A stretch of 64,000 nt of DNA from Marvania coccoides. Lineage: Eukaryota > Chlorophyta > Trebouxiophyceae > Chlorellales > Chlorellaceae. The stretch is taken from NCBI GenBank assembly GCA_963854735.1, contig OY978097.1, positions 620,001 through 684,000 on the forward strand. Reading direction: 5' to 3'. The translations under genes and the position numbers were made by a program. Positions 22,632-34,151 of the stretch are shown here, piece by piece (positions within the stretch are counted from its first letter, which is position 1; each line of letters starts with the position of its first letter). Below the pieces are notes generated by a model, which saw only the letters and a list, made by a program, of their open reading frames with translations, ran no database searches and was not told the origin of the DNA.

Positions 22632-25600
22632 TCAAGGCGGCAGCGCCCCTTCCTCAAGCACCCCACACGTCAGCAGCGAACTGTCGGCAGCAGCGGCGCC
22701 TGCAGCCACCGCGTCATTGATCAAAATTTCCAGCGGATCAACATCACCAGCAGCAGCCGCAGGGATCCCGGGAATTACCATGCCTTGCAGCGGAACCAGC
22801 AGGCCGTCAGGCGCTGCCAGCGGCACTGTCAGGTGTTGCGAAAACGCCCCAGCTGCTGCGGCAGCAGATGGCGCTACCACCTGCGAAGGCAAAGGAGCAG
22901 CCAGCTGCATCGGAAGCGGCCCATCAGCCACAGCCATTGGCGCTGCCACAGGCGGCAAAGCCAGCGGAGGTGGCGGGGGAGGGGGAGGGGGCTCTTCCTC
23001 CCCTTCCGCCACCGCTACCGCCGTCACCAGCCCCTGTATTGTCTCTCGAATGGCCACAACAGCATCGTGCTCAGGCAGCGGCTGCAGCACGTGGTGCCCT
23101 ATGGGGGCCACCGTCCCTTGCACCTCCTTCCACAGCACCTCAGTCCCAGGGAACACCAGGATGCGCAGCTGCTGTTTGGCCATGTCCACCTCTTGCTCTG
23201 GCATGTCGACAAACTCAAAGCCGTCCTTCCAGGTCCCCACGGTCTCGTGCGCGGCGGGCAGCACCAGCCGGTTCACCCCCGCCTTGGACAGCAGCTCCAT
23301 GAACAGCGCCACCAGCACGCGCGCGTGGCCCTGCCGCCGGGCCGACGACCGCGTGGCAATCAGCGGCAGCTCTGCCACCTGAGGGCCAAACACCCGCGAG
23401 GTGGCAGCCACCACGGGCTTGCCGTGGTACCGCAGCAGCAGCGTGTACACCCCCCGATAGTCCCACTCTCCGTACTGCCGAGCGTACAGCATCAGCGGCA
23501 GCAGGTCGGTGTTGGTGGAAAGGTCGATGATGGGATCGAACGACTCCTGCAGGATGTCCGCTGCAGCCTTGATGGCTTGGGTGGTGGCCACCTTGCCATC
23601 GCGGCCGTTGAGCAGCTGCCATGTGTAACCTTTGCCCGCCGCCCCTGCTGAAACTGAGGAAGAGGGCGCAGCGGACGGGGCGCTTGCAGCTGCTCTTGTT
23701 GTTTTTGTGGTGGTGGTGGTTGCAGGCCCAGCGTCCTCCTCACCCACTACCCCCTCCATTACAGCAGGTCCGCGCTCTATTTCCTCTGTCACCTGCTGCT
23801 GCTGCGACGGCCTTCCTATGGCCTCTGCCCCCCCAGCTGCTGCTGCTGACTCCCCTGCCTCTCCCCCTGCCGCTGCGTCCGCTTCCACCATCTGCACGTC
23901 CTCCCCTGAATTCTTCCCCGCTGCCGCCAGCATTGGAGCCGACATGGGCGTCTCCTCGCCAGGCAGCCGCGATCTGGCCGCCCCTCCCGCGCCCAGCACC
24001 ACTGGAATCTGCCCCGCGACGACGTACGACCTCAGAATACCGTGGATCTTGCCGCAGGCCTTGTTGCAGAACCAGTCCCCCTCGGGAATGCTGGTCAGCT
24101 TCTCCTCCATGCCTGCAGCCTCCAGACACCCCACGTGGAACTCTCGCTCGCACTGGTCGCACAGCATGATGGTGCGCGGCCCAAACACCCCCCGCTGAAA
24201 CTCCGGGTCGTGGCACAGCACGCAGCCACCGGTGCCGCCGTCGCCAGGACCGCCCCCGTCCTCCTCTTCGCCCTCCCCGCCGCCCGCAGCGGCAGGGCCG
24301 TCAGGATCCGGAAGCGAGTTTGCGATGACCTTGAGGCTGCGGCCTTCTTCCGTGAAAATGCACTCGTAGGGCTGCCGCCGTTGAGCGTGCCCAGCATGCG
24401 ATTCAAACTGCGAGCACGACACCACCTTGCCGCAGCAGTCGCACAGAATGCCGGAGGTGCCCCCGGGGTCGATGCGCACGAAGCCCGACAGGATTATGTT
24501 CCCCCGGTTCATGTAATGCAGCCGCTCGCCGTCCTTCAACCCGCCCTCTGCCGCCGACCCCACGCCGAACAGCCGCTTGTTGCGGTTGAGATTGCGCCGC
24601 ACGATGCGGCGCTGCCCCGAGGGCGCCTGCATGTGCAGCCTGCCAGCCGCCTTGGAAGGGCCGTAGCCGCCGCGGCCGCCCCGGCTGCCGCGGCCACCCC
24701 CCCTGCCACGCCCGCTGGCGCTTCCACCGCGCGTGCCGCGCCCTTTTCCTCTGCCTCCTCCCGCGTTCGCCGGCGTGGCGCCACCGGTGCCGCCGAGAGT
24801 GTAGGCTGCGGGGGTGAGCCGCTGTACGGTTCTGCCTTCAGCGATACAGCCACTGCACAGCCACGTATCGTTGGGTACTGCAGACAGCGACGCGCACTCC
24901 AGGTGGTAGGCTGCCGTGCACCCATCACAGCACAGCAGCTCCCCTCCGAGCTTGCACGTGAAGCAGTGGTCCATGTGAAAATCGATGGGACCTGCAGGCA
25001 ACCTGCCACCAACTGCTGCTGTTGTCGCTCGGGCGCTGCCGCTGATGCTGACGCCACCGCTAGGGGTCGCAGCATCGGCGGACATCAGCGTCAGCAGGTC
25101 GCGCATCGAGTGTTCCATACCTAGAAACACGCAAAAGAAACATTCGGGAAATTAGTAAAGAGTTACTTGTACAGAGTTGTTCAAGTAAAAATGACAAAAA
25201 TAAATATAAAACGGCCATCCTGCCAATACATCAATGTACCTTCGAAGTAGATACCGTCTGCGGGGCGTCGATCGCCGCTGCCAGCGTGGATCTCAAAGTC
25301 GGTTGGCGACATTTCGCCGCCGCCGCCGCACGCCTTGCAATGGCAGCGAATCAGCCCGTTTTCGGTCACCTCCCCCGTCTGCAGCACCCTCCCGCCGCGG
25401 GTCTGGTACCGGATCTGCTGCCCCGCCAGCAGCCCCGACTTCAGCACAGTTTTCAGCTGCACCCGTGCGCCCGCCCCTACGTCCACCAGCTGCCTTCCCT
25501 GCATGGCCATACGCACCAAAGCTTCGTCGTACTGCGCGTAATCCACCTTGGAGGCCTTCTGCAAGCTGCCCGTGCCTCGGGTCGACGACACGCTGATGAA

Positions 25601-26993
25601 CGGGGCCGCCAACCCCTCTGCCGCTGCCACTGCCCCCGCCGCTGGCGTCACTGCGGTGGTCTTCATGTGCGGGGTGCGCACAGGGCCGGCGTACCGCTCG
25701 GCGACGGGCTCTGCTTCCTGCTCCTCGTAGGCGTGCATGGCTGCGAGGGCCTCGGCGGTTGCGCCGTACGGCTGAAGGTGGGGCGGCAGCTGGTCGATGC
25801 CCACCGTGCCTGCTGCAGCGTGGGCAGCTGCTTCCCCCGCTTTCCCAGCCAGGACCCATCTAAAAGAAGCAGGAAAAAAATGTAAGTTCAGTGTTACGTG
25901 TTACTATTGCCGAATTCTTTGCAAGTTGGAAAAACAAATAAAACAAAGGGAAGAGGACATACAGTTTCTGGGCCATCTGAGGGATGGCAGTCTTGCGCAG
26001 CGTGAAGTTCCCCAGCTGCATCGCGTAGTACGCGTGCCGCAGCAGCTTGGCGTAGATATTGTTGCCCTTGTAGGGCGGCATCAGCAGCTCAATGCCAGCC
26101 ACCACCGCTGCCACGCTGGCGCTCTGCGAGGCCATCGCAATCAGCGCAGGCACGTCGGTGCCTGCCTCCTGGGGGGACGTGGGCTTGTCGCTGGGCGTCC
26201 CGCGCGCGGACTTGCGCCCTGAGGGCCGCCACTCATGCGGCTCTGGCAGCAGCGGTTCCTGCGAGGCCAGCGCCCGAGCTGAGGGCTTGGGGGTGCGCTT
26301 GGCGCGCTCAGACACGGATGAAGGGAAGTGATCTGGTGCGGCGTAGGCTCCAGGACCGAGAGGCAGCGGCATGGGCACGCCAGGGAAAATTGGCGGCAGA
26401 GCGGCAACAGCGGCGGCAAAATCGCCCTCGGGGGCTTTGCGTTTGATCCCCGTCAGCGGGCCAGCTGCAGGCGCGATCGCGCGGTCTGGGGCTGCTAGCG
26501 GCTGCGGTGCTGGCGCCGCAGCAGCAGCGTCCAGCGCTGCTGCAAACGCGTTGGCAGGCTGCTGAGCATGCTCCGGCGCTCCAGCGCCTTCGTACCACCG
26601 CATGTAGGCTTGCTGCTCTCCTTTATCGATTGGAGATATGTTCGGGCCGGTCTCCAAGGCTGCCGTGAAGGCAATGGCTGCTTGAGCGGCTGCAGCTGCC
26701 ATGCGGCGCGGCCGGCCGCCGTTGGAAGCTGCCTGCCCGTTGGGCTCCGCGCTGTTGTAGGGCATGATAGATTGGCGTTGTTGAGCCTGTGCAAATGGAA
26801 CATGTAACGCATTAATCGACGATAAATCGCGAGGAAAGGGGGTCTTCAGCTGTTGTTAACTTTACTTAATTTTTTTGTTTGTTTGAATGGTAGCTGTTCT
26901 TACCTGCGGGGGCGCTCCGTTGGCGGGCTGCGGCATGTCCACGGGTCCCGGCTTGGCGCCGGTGGCTTCAGCTCCCGGCTCAGGCTGCACCAT
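22632..26993 (-). CDS. IDM1-like PHD protein with two TDBD domains and GNAT acetyltransferase domain
   Basis: Exons 26993..26904, 26786..25963, 25859..25240 and 25120..22632 encode about 1340 residues, all in consistent phase. Order of parts: a disordered Ala/Pro-rich N-terminus; TDBD 1 (about 435-525; IRCHCKACGGGGEMSPTDFE, EIHAGSGDRRP); PHD 1 (about 564-603; CFTCKLGGELLCCDGCTAAY, HLECA); an RGG-type basic stretch (about 633-663); TDBD 2 (about 695-780; ILCDCCGKVVSCSQFESHAG); PHD 2 (about 808-860; CVLC, MLCDQCEREFHVGCL); and a GNAT fold (about 1040-1195; VAELPLIATRSSARRQGHAR, the acetyl-CoA loop, and LVLPAAHETVGTWKDGFEF). Plant IDM1/ROS4 is a histone H3 acetyltransferase with TDBD, PHD and GNAT that guides active DNA demethylation; a nuclear acetyltransferase role is inferred here. 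A truncated paralogue lies directly upstream at 28168-29873. Confidence 0.9.
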
Positions 26994-27965
26994 TGTGCTT
27001 CCTGGCTTAGGGTGGGGCAGGAGTGAAAAAAACGAAGTGACCTTGCGATGTAAGAATTAATGGGGTGATGGCGTCCCTAACTGGCATCAGACGTATTTCT
27101 GCATAATAAAAATGGCGCAGTTAGCCATAAAACTGGTTAAATATTTTTCAGTTCAGTTCATTAAATGATCGAAAATACGCCAGACAGGCGCACTTTGCAA
27201 GTGTGCTGTTTGCGTATTATAGCCCCCGATAATCGCCCCGCGTTATAAAACCACCGAATATAGCACGCAGCCCCGGGAACCACAAAAACATGCGAAATAA
27301 ACAATGTCAGTTGTTCACGCACCTTGCAAGCAAAGCGCACCGCATCCATAGCTCGCTGCACTGTAATCACGAAATAATTAAGGGCAGCACGGGCTTGAGA
27401 GAGAGCCGGAAAACGATATTTCGGCGCGAGCTTGTCAGAGGGGTTCTGCAATTTTCTCACCCGCAAGCGGCTTTTACTTTTTAAAATTCGAGTAATTTTG
27501 GTCACTTCATTTCCTCCGAGCACTATGTTCTCCCACCGGGAGGATTCCTTGTATTTTTTTTCTCACTTGCACCCAAATTTCTAATGAGGCTCAAGTTGTT
27601 GGAAACAGGTCGCCGAAGGTCTCAGGGCAAGCCGAAGATCGTGTGCATTAAATGACGAACGCCTTCTTCGGCCTGCAGCCTATGCCAGTGCCAATAATGA
27701 AGGCAGAGGCAGTGGAACCGGCACTCAAGCTTGTCAATTTGGTGCACCTGCATCCAGCTCTTCAAGACAGCTGCTGATGGCTGGGCAAATGACGCAGGGC
27801 GTTGCAATATTCCAAGAACAGCCATTGCAGCAACGTCGATGCAGCGCCAAAAGTATACCAAAGTGCGTTTTAATCAGAGCAGCTAGAAACAACATTCTAT
27901 GCTCTCTTGGAGGTTGCCTGGTGGCGGGGATGTCGTGTAGTACCTAAACGTACCGATCAAATATA
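26994..27965. other. Intergenic between the two PHD genes, no gene seen
   Basis: Mostly AT-rich upstream DNA of the large PHD gene. A short minus-strand frame at 27622-27861 (His/Cys/Trp-rich) has no splice partner or family match, so I leave it uncalled. Confidence 0.35.
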
Positions 27966-28167
27966 TTAAATGACGGTACCGGAACCGAAGCGGAATATCA
28001 AAAATAAAATAATTATTAATACTCGTTTTGCTGCACCGTTCGTCATTTCTGAGGCCTCAGCCTCTCCCCAAAGCTGCTGTTTCCCCTGCTCTCTGCACTC
28101 CCCCCGAGCCCCCCCTTCAAAGGAAAAAAACTCAAAAATCTCTCGTGGCTGCAGCACCTCCTGGCCA

Positions 28168-29873
28168 CTACCCAGCAAAGTGCCTTGTCGGGGCTTGATC
28201 TCCTGCCGCCCACAGCGCACTCACCAGGGTGTTAACCTGACGGCAGGCGTCGGTGCAAAACACCCCTGCCTCGGACGACGCCTGCTCGGCGAACCCGAGG
28301 CACCCATAGTGCACCTTGCGCTCGCACTGGGTGCACACCACCACCGCTGAACTGTTGTCCCAGTTACCGCGCTCAAAAATCACGCCTTGGCACCGCACGC
28401 AGGCCTCGCCCTCCCCCTCGCCACCACCGACAGTGTCCGCCACTGCAAGAACAGGCGCAAACGCCATTGCCATCCTCGCTGCTTCAGCCTCCACTCTAGC
28501 CCTGTTGAGCTCTGCGGCCATGGTCTTTAGGTCCCGACCATCGTCAGTGAAAATGTTCTCGTAGCAAGGCCCAGAGTGGCCGGCATGCGTTTGAAACACT
28601 GAGCACGAAATCACCTCACTGCAGCAATCGCACAGCACCCCCGAATTTCCACCCGCAGGGCCCACAACCGCCGTACCTGACAGCGTGAATCTGCCGCGCA
28701 CGTTGTAGTGCAGCCGCTCCCCGTCTTGCAGCCCGCCCCTCTGCCCGTCGAAGAGGCCCTTGTTGTTTGTGGGACGCCCGGTGCGCCCAGATCTCTTGCT
28801 TTCGCCGCCAGGCATCTGCTCGCGGCCGCCCCACACACCCCCGCCATCCAGTCTTTGGTTTCCAGGAGCGGGATCTCCAGGCAGGGAGACGCCTTCGGCA
28901 ACGCACAAGCTGCACATCCAGTCGCCGATGGGCACCGCTCGCAGCGCCGCGCACTTGAGGTGGTATGCCGCGGTGCACCCGTCACAGCACACGAGGTCTC
29001 CGCCCACTGTGCAAACGTTGCACTGGTCCATGTGAAGATCATTGCTGTCGGCGAGCGACGGGTCGTTTGCTAGCAACGTAGACAGCAGGTTGCGTGTGGA
29101 GCGGCCGTTTGCCGATGTCTTTGGCTGTCCCACGCAAGCAGGACGCTCGTGTGAGACAGCCGCGCGTGCACGTTTATCTGGATCAGGGCCATTGCCGTTT
29201 GCTGCCGACAGCACAGCTGTCGGCGCATTGAAATCCAAGGACTTGGCAGCAGGCTTCCGCTGGCGTTTGTTTGCTCTAAAGCTGTAGAAGTCCTCCTCGT
29301 CTCCGTCCCCGCTGCGCTCGCCGCATTCAGCGCTGGCGTGGCGCGGCGGCCAGGGACCTGCCTCGACAAAATGCTCCCGCCGCCGCTGCTGCTGCTCTTC
29401 CCAAGTGGATGGCTGCGCGGTGTAGTCGCTCTCCAGGTCCGGGTCATTATGATCAATGCCCAGCGCGAGAGCCAGCGCCAGCGAAACTGCAGGCTCCTCC
29501 AAGACAGCTGGTAGTGGCGGCGGTACTGGCGCTGCTGCTGGCTGCTCCTGCTCCCATTCGCCACCATTCACGCGCCTCGGAGACACGTAGCTCGTGAATC
29601 CCGCGGAGGGAGGCCGTGGGGCCTGCGATGGCAATTGGGATAGCGTGGGAAAAAAATGGCGTGGCTCTTGCTCACATTTCCACATAGACAATTATTCTGA
29701 CCACCGACCTCAGCGCTCTGCCGGTAATCATCGTATCCTTGCAGTTGATCCCCCCAAGGGAATGCCCCACCACCGCCCGAGGAATTGTGAGACCAGTGTT
29801 GCTGCAACTGTCGAGCTGCGGCGTTGCCAGCAGAGTAACGAGAGAAACCGCCGCCCTGCTTTGGCCAATCCAT
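28168..29873 (-). CDS. PHD-TDBD-PHD protein, paralogue of the adjacent IDM1-like gene, lacking GNAT
   Basis: Exons 29873..29709 and 29622..28168 encode about 539 residues. Domains in order: a Gln/Ser-rich N-terminus; PHD 1 (QCNVCTVGGDLVCCDGCTAA, YHLKCAALRAVPIGDWMC); one TDBD (GERLHYNVRGRFTLSG, VLCDCCSEVISCSVFQTHAG); and PHD 2 (ACVRCQGVIFERG, VCTQCERKVHYGCLGF, VFCTDACRQV). PHD and TDBD parts are strikingly similar to the gene at 22632-26993 (CCDGCTAAYHL in both), so the pair arose by tandem duplication. The first TDBD and the whole acetyltransferase domain are absent. A GTGAGT after AACACCCTG (about 28218) may instead splice over about 64 bp to a last exon ending at 27966, which would add about 84 residues; the 3' end is therefore uncertain. 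It probably reads chromatin without acetylating it. Confidence 0.82.
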
Positions 29874-30332
29874 TGTTTTGTCCTCTATTAATACTTAAGG
29901 ACAAATCCCCGCGAATAATACGCTGCTCATAGCGTCTAAAACTTGATCAACTGCGATCGATGCAAGTAGGTTGTTAGAGTTTTATTTTTTTAATCGTAAA
30001 GCGGCTGCGAAGCATCTGCATACCCCAAATATATGGATCAATAATTGGAGATGGAGACAAGGCGAAATGCCTCACATAAACGTCAACGGCTGGAAATACT
30101 GCTTGCTTCTCACCCAGAATATACGAAGTAGCAGCACGTCTCTGCGAAATATCAGCAATCGCAATTTGCAAATTGTCACGATAGTAATATATTTTCGTGT
30201 GTGTGTGTGTATATATGACTCTCTCGGGACGAGAGAGTCTCGGGACGCGGCCACCTGCACGACCACCTGTATTTTCTTTTTTTTCTTCCCCTTCCTCTCT
30301 TCTATGTTCTAGCGGGTACCCCCGGGGTGCAG
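29874..30332. other. Intergenic with GT microsatellite and hairpin
   Basis: AT-rich. A GT run (30197-30210) is followed at once by a perfect 10-bp inverted repeat (30217-30226 and 30230-30239, loop GGA). No gene is seen. Confidence 0.4.
30217..30239. repeat. Perfect inverted repeat, 10-bp stem with 3-base loop
   Basis: GACTCTCTCG, loop GGA, then CGAGAGAGTC. It follows a GT/AT dinucleotide run. It may be a mobile-element relic or simply a simple-sequence structure. Confidence 0.8.
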
Positions 30333-30679
30333 TATTTCCCTTCCAATTCCTGAAGTTTTATCTACATGTTTTGAGTGCCAACCCCGGGATTTCGATCCCT
30401 GTCCCGCCTGCGGCAAGTAGTACCCTCGTCATCATCTCTGTGCGCCTTCGCCTGACACTGGAGTTCGAGTAACTTGCCTTACTGCTTTGCTTTATGTGTA
30501 GCCCTCCGCAGCAATCCATGCTGGCTGCTACTGAACCTCCGCCCCACCCCGCTGAGCCCAGCGCAGTTGAATCCCTTGCCTCAGTGATAGCTCGTTTGCG
30601 TTCGTTTGCGTCTGCTCAAGAATCAGGCATGAAATGCAGCAGGACCCACAGCCATATTTCCACCGATCAGGTTACGTAA
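30333..30679 (+). CDS. Possible exons of a small gene (CPxCG-type end), 5' part not found
   Basis: Two stretches with coding character can be joined: 30333..30416 and 30502..30679 (GTAGTA...TGTAG intron). The first encodes PEVLSTCFECQPRDFDPCPA and continues CG, with cysteines spaced CFEC and CPAC like a small zinc ribbon. The second encodes a Pro-rich stretch, then the helix AVESLASVIARLRSFASAQE and an end at TAA 30677-30679. I could not find a convincing start exon upstream. It may be a degraded gene or chance. Function unknown. Confidence 0.25.
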
Positions 30680-31008
30680 CTGAGCATGGCCAGCCAGAAT
30701 TTTGAATTGTCTGCTGCGCCTGATTTTGAGGGGAAATGAGCCCATTCTCTCAAAATTGCCGACGCCCAATGCTGTGTATTGAATATATCTCCAATTGATA
30801 AGACCACATCTTTCCCCATATGTGCTAAATTAATCTCCATTCATGAGATTGGCAAAAAGCGGGTGGCAATTCAATCATAAATTTCCCCTCAGCGAGAACA
30901 CAAGGTTCTGAGCCGCGCCACAGCAGGTCCTTCGTCCTCCTTTTGAGAGAAGATTGTGGCTGAATAATTGCTGCAATTATCGCTGCTCTTTCGAAACTTC
31001 CCTTCACA
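30680..31008. other. Intergenic
   Basis: AT-rich upstream region of the quinolinate synthase gene; nothing recognised. Confidence 0.4.
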
Positions 31009-33271
31009 ATGCGCAGCTCCCTCTCAGCGAAACCTTCGACATTGGCAGCCCACGGCCTGCGCCGCGCCGGCGCTGTTCAGCCTGCTCGCCGCCCCTCCCT
31101 TGGCTGCCGCACCCCCCAGCGGGCCGGCTTGTCCAGCCTCCGCACCGCAGCTGCAGAGGTAAGAAAACCGCCTTTACTACTCACAATGAACCTGTTCACG
31201 AGTCCTCACAAACTCTGTCCCTTTCTCTGTAATGCTGTTGCAGGCAGCCTCCGCCGCTGTGAAGTTTCCTTCGGCGGCAATGGAGGCGGCCGCCGCCGAG
31301 CTGCGAGCGGCTCCAGACGCCACCGCCCGCTCCCGTGTGCTGCTGCAGTACGCCCGCACCGCCCCCGCCCCCCCTGCCAGCCTCCGCAGCGACGCCAATC
31401 GCGTTATGGGGTGCACCGCTCAAGTTTGGTTGAAGGCAGCGATGGGGCCCGATGGGCGGGTGCTGCTGTACGCAGACTCGGATTCTGAGATCACCAAGGG
31501 CCTGTGCGCGGTGATGGCCAAGGGACTGACTGGTTTAACCCCCGAGGAGGTGCTTTCTGTGGAGCCAGAGTGCCTGCTGGCGTTGGGCCTGGGGGAGGCA
31601 GTGATGACGCGCTCCCGCACCAACGGCTTCCTCAACATGCTGGAGGCAGCCAAGCGGCGCGTGCGCGAGCTCCAGGGCGAGCTCCCGCGCTTCCCTTCGC
31701 TAGTGATCTCCCGTCGCGGCACCAGCGCCAGCGGGAGTTTTGCGGAGGCGCAGCGCGCGTTCCTGGAGCCTGACGCCGCCACTGTGGATGCACTGGCGAG
31801 CGTGCTGGAGGCCAAGAAGATTGGCATCGTTGCCCACTTTTATATGGACCCTGAAGTCCAGGGAGTGCTGAGCTCGGCGGCAGCGCGGTGGCCGCACGTG
31901 AAAATCTCGGACTCGCTGGTGATGGCGGACGGCGCGGTCAAGATGGCTGAGGCAGGGTGCAAGTGAGTGAATAGTATTATTTGTTTATTTTTAATTCCTG
32001 TATTCACCACAACATTTTTATTTTTTTATTAATGAAGAACTAGTATTAATCGTGGTTTTTTTCTATCCTCCTAAAGGACCATCGCGGTGCTGGGTGTGGA
32101 CTTCATGTCCGAGAACGTGCGCGCCATTTTGGACGAGGCTGGTTTTGCCGATGTAGCAGTCTACCGTCTCTCCGCCGACCCCATCGGCTGCTCCCTGGCC
32201 GAAGCCGCCGAGAGCCCCGCCTACGAGACCTACCTGTCTGAGGCAGGCGCCACCCCCAACTCCCTGCACGTCGTCTACATCAACACTTCCCTCAAAACCA
32301 AGGCGCTGGCCGACGCAGCGGTTCCCACAATCACGTGCACCTCCTCGAATGTGGTACAGACGGTGCTGCAGGCGTTTGCGCAGGTCCCCGATGCCAACGT
32401 GTGGTACGGTCCCGACACCTACATGGGCCGCAATCTGGCGCAGCTGTTCACGTCGCTTGTGGGAGCTTCGGCGGAGGAAGTGGCGGCCCTGCACCCCGCG
32501 CATACCCCCGCCACCGTCGCCTCGCTGCTCCCCAGGCTGCGCTACTTTGAGCAGGGCACCTGCATCGTGCACCACCTCTTTGGAGGCGAGGTTTGCCGGC
32601 TCACGAGGGAGGCGTACCGCGACGCCTACATTGCGGCGCATTTCGAGGTGCCTGGGGAGATGTTTACACTGGCGATGGAGGCGCGGACGCGGGGCATGGG
32701 CGTGGTGGGTTCCACCCAGAACATCCTTGACTTTATCTCCGCCAGGCTAGAGGAGGCGCTGGCGCAGCCGTTCCCCGATCGACTGGCGTTTGTGCTGGGT
32801 ACGGAGGCGGGGATGATCACCTCCATCGTGCGCAAGGTGCAGGCGATGCTGCTGGAGTCGGGGCGGGACGATGTGGACGTTGAAATCGTGTTCCCGGTGT
32901 CGCAAGACGCAATCACCACAGATAAGCAAACCACGGCAGACGGCGGCTCCCTGGCGCTCCCTGGCGGGGTGTCGGTGGTACCGGGGGCTGCCTCTGGGGA
33001 GGGATGCTCCCTGGAGGGCGGCTGCGCATCGTGTCCGTTCATGAAGATGAACAGCCTGGAGGCGCTGATTCGGGTGTGCAGCAGGGTGGGGGACGCCGCA
33101 GCGGAAGCGACGCTGGAGGCGTACAAGCCGCGGCCGTACACGGAAAAGGTGGGGGGGAAGAGCATGGCGCAAGCGGGCTGCGTGCCCATTCTGCACATGC
33201 GGGATTTCCAGAAGACCGGGAAGCTGTCTGACAGGCTGGTGGCCGATATAACCTCCCGCCACGCCAGCTGA
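31009..33271 (+). CDS. QS: Chloroplast quinolinate synthase with N-terminal SufE-type domain
   Basis: This 4Fe-4S enzyme condenses iminoaspartate and dihydroxyacetone phosphate to quinolinate in de novo NAD synthesis. Exons 31009..31158, 31244..31962 and 32077..33271 encode about 687 residues. Exon 1 is an Arg/Ser/Ala-rich transit peptide. A SufE-type domain (about 60-190) has its cysteine in NRVMGCTAQVWL (about 107), which in plant QS helps build the cluster. The NadA part follows: KIGIVAHFYMDPEVQG, KISDSLVMADGAVKMAEAG, VVYINTSLKTKALAD, ITCTSSNVV, NVWYGPDTYMGRNLAQ, FEQGTCIVHHLFGGEV, MGVVGSTQNI and GGCASCPFMKMNSLEALIR. Cluster-ligand cysteines lie in the ITCTSS, TCIVHH and CASC blocks. The fusion is the plant and green algal type. 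Confidence 0.95.
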
Positions 33272-33631
33272 AGTGTTTGTGAGGTTTGAGGGAGGTGGTA
33301 TGGTGAAAAAAAAGTTTAAATGCCTGTATGACGACAATTATGATGTGATACGCTACCGCTCGTGGACACCATAACGAACTCTATTTTAATCAATTGATTG
33401 ATGCGCAGCGTGATTTGATTTATGGCCCAAATGTATTGATGTATCTCCTTTCGTATTCGTCATTTAATAGTGTGAACAAAAAGGTAGGAGGGTTCATGAG
33501 GAAAGAACTTGGGGGAGAGTGGAGTATGTACTTGGAGAGAGCGGCAGCAGCTCTCGGCATTACTGAGGGTATTTGGATAGATAGTTTTCTAAGCACGTTA
33601 ATATTTTTTTCTTTATTAAGGGAGAAATTTC
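33272..33631. other. Intergenic
   Basis: AT-rich DNA after the quinolinate synthase stop; no gene seen. Confidence 0.4.
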
Positions 33632-34073
33632 CAGTGAGCACACCGGGTAGTACATCACAAACCCTTTAGCCAGGGGTTGAGTGACCGCTGTAGATGGGAG
33701 GGGTGCTGGGCGGTCCAGCATTGCCCAAGCGCGAACCCCAAACCGGACGGGCCGTTTGCCGTCAGGAGAGTCATGCTTCCCCCCCCACATTTTTTTATTT
33801 CATGTCGGTCGCGCCGTTGGGGGACTCAGGAAGGCCGGGGCCAGAGCCTTACAGTGTGGGCGACGGTGCGGTATCGGCGTAATGCTGTATCCGTACTCCC
33901 CCAGTACCTGAGGTTGATCCCACCGGTGGAAGGGGGTACTCCGCCTTACTGTGGCGGGGTGAGTGGCACGTCGGCTTGCACCAACCTTGGTAGTAGACGT
34001 TACAACCATATGTAAAACCTCCAAACCTCCAAACCTCCAAACCTCCAAACCTCCAAACCTCCAAACCTCCAAA
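33632..34073 (+). mobile_element. SINE-like repeat, copy 1
   Basis: This copy shares an almost continuous order of blocks with copies 2 and 3: CAGTGAGCACACCGGGTA start, CCAGGGGTTGAGTGACCGCT, GGGAGGGGTGCTGGGCGG, a hairpin (33743-33766), GTCGGTCGCGCCG, GGGGACTC, GGCCAGAGCC, TGGAAGGGGGTAC, GCCTTACTGTGGCGGGG and GTGGCACGTCGGCTTGC. It ends in ACAACCATATGTAAAACC followed by an AAACCTCC tandem tail of about seven units. No open frame is conserved. A non-autonomous retroelement is the simplest reading. Confidence 0.6.
34014..34073. repeat. (AAACCTCC)n tandem tail of SINE-like copy 1
   Basis: About seven uninterrupted 8-bp units at the 3' end of copy 1. Confidence 0.9.
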
Positions 34074-34151
34074 GTAACGTCGGATGCATCACTTCCCCGT
34101 GGTATCGCAGTCTCTAATGGACGGGTACAAAAGGCGGGCGCCACTTATTTC

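Noticed and set aside
22717..25124. Several long plus-strand frames opposite the large PHD gene
   Set aside because: They read as His/Arg/Pro-rich nonsense, while the minus strand encodes ordered PHD, TDBD and GNAT domains.
27622..27861. Minus-strand frame of 79 codons rich in His, Trp and Cys
   Set aside because: No splice partner, no recognised motif and no GC rise typical of exons here.
30380..30410. TTTCGATCCC resembling a tRNA T-arm
   Set aside because: Stem pairing fails for every loop register, and the stretch fits a Cys-rich reading frame better.
34014..34073. Tandem AAACCTCC considered as CRISPR or telomere repeat
   Set aside because: The units are adjacent with no spacers, the motif differs from plant or algal telomere repeats, and it forms the tail of a dispersed element.
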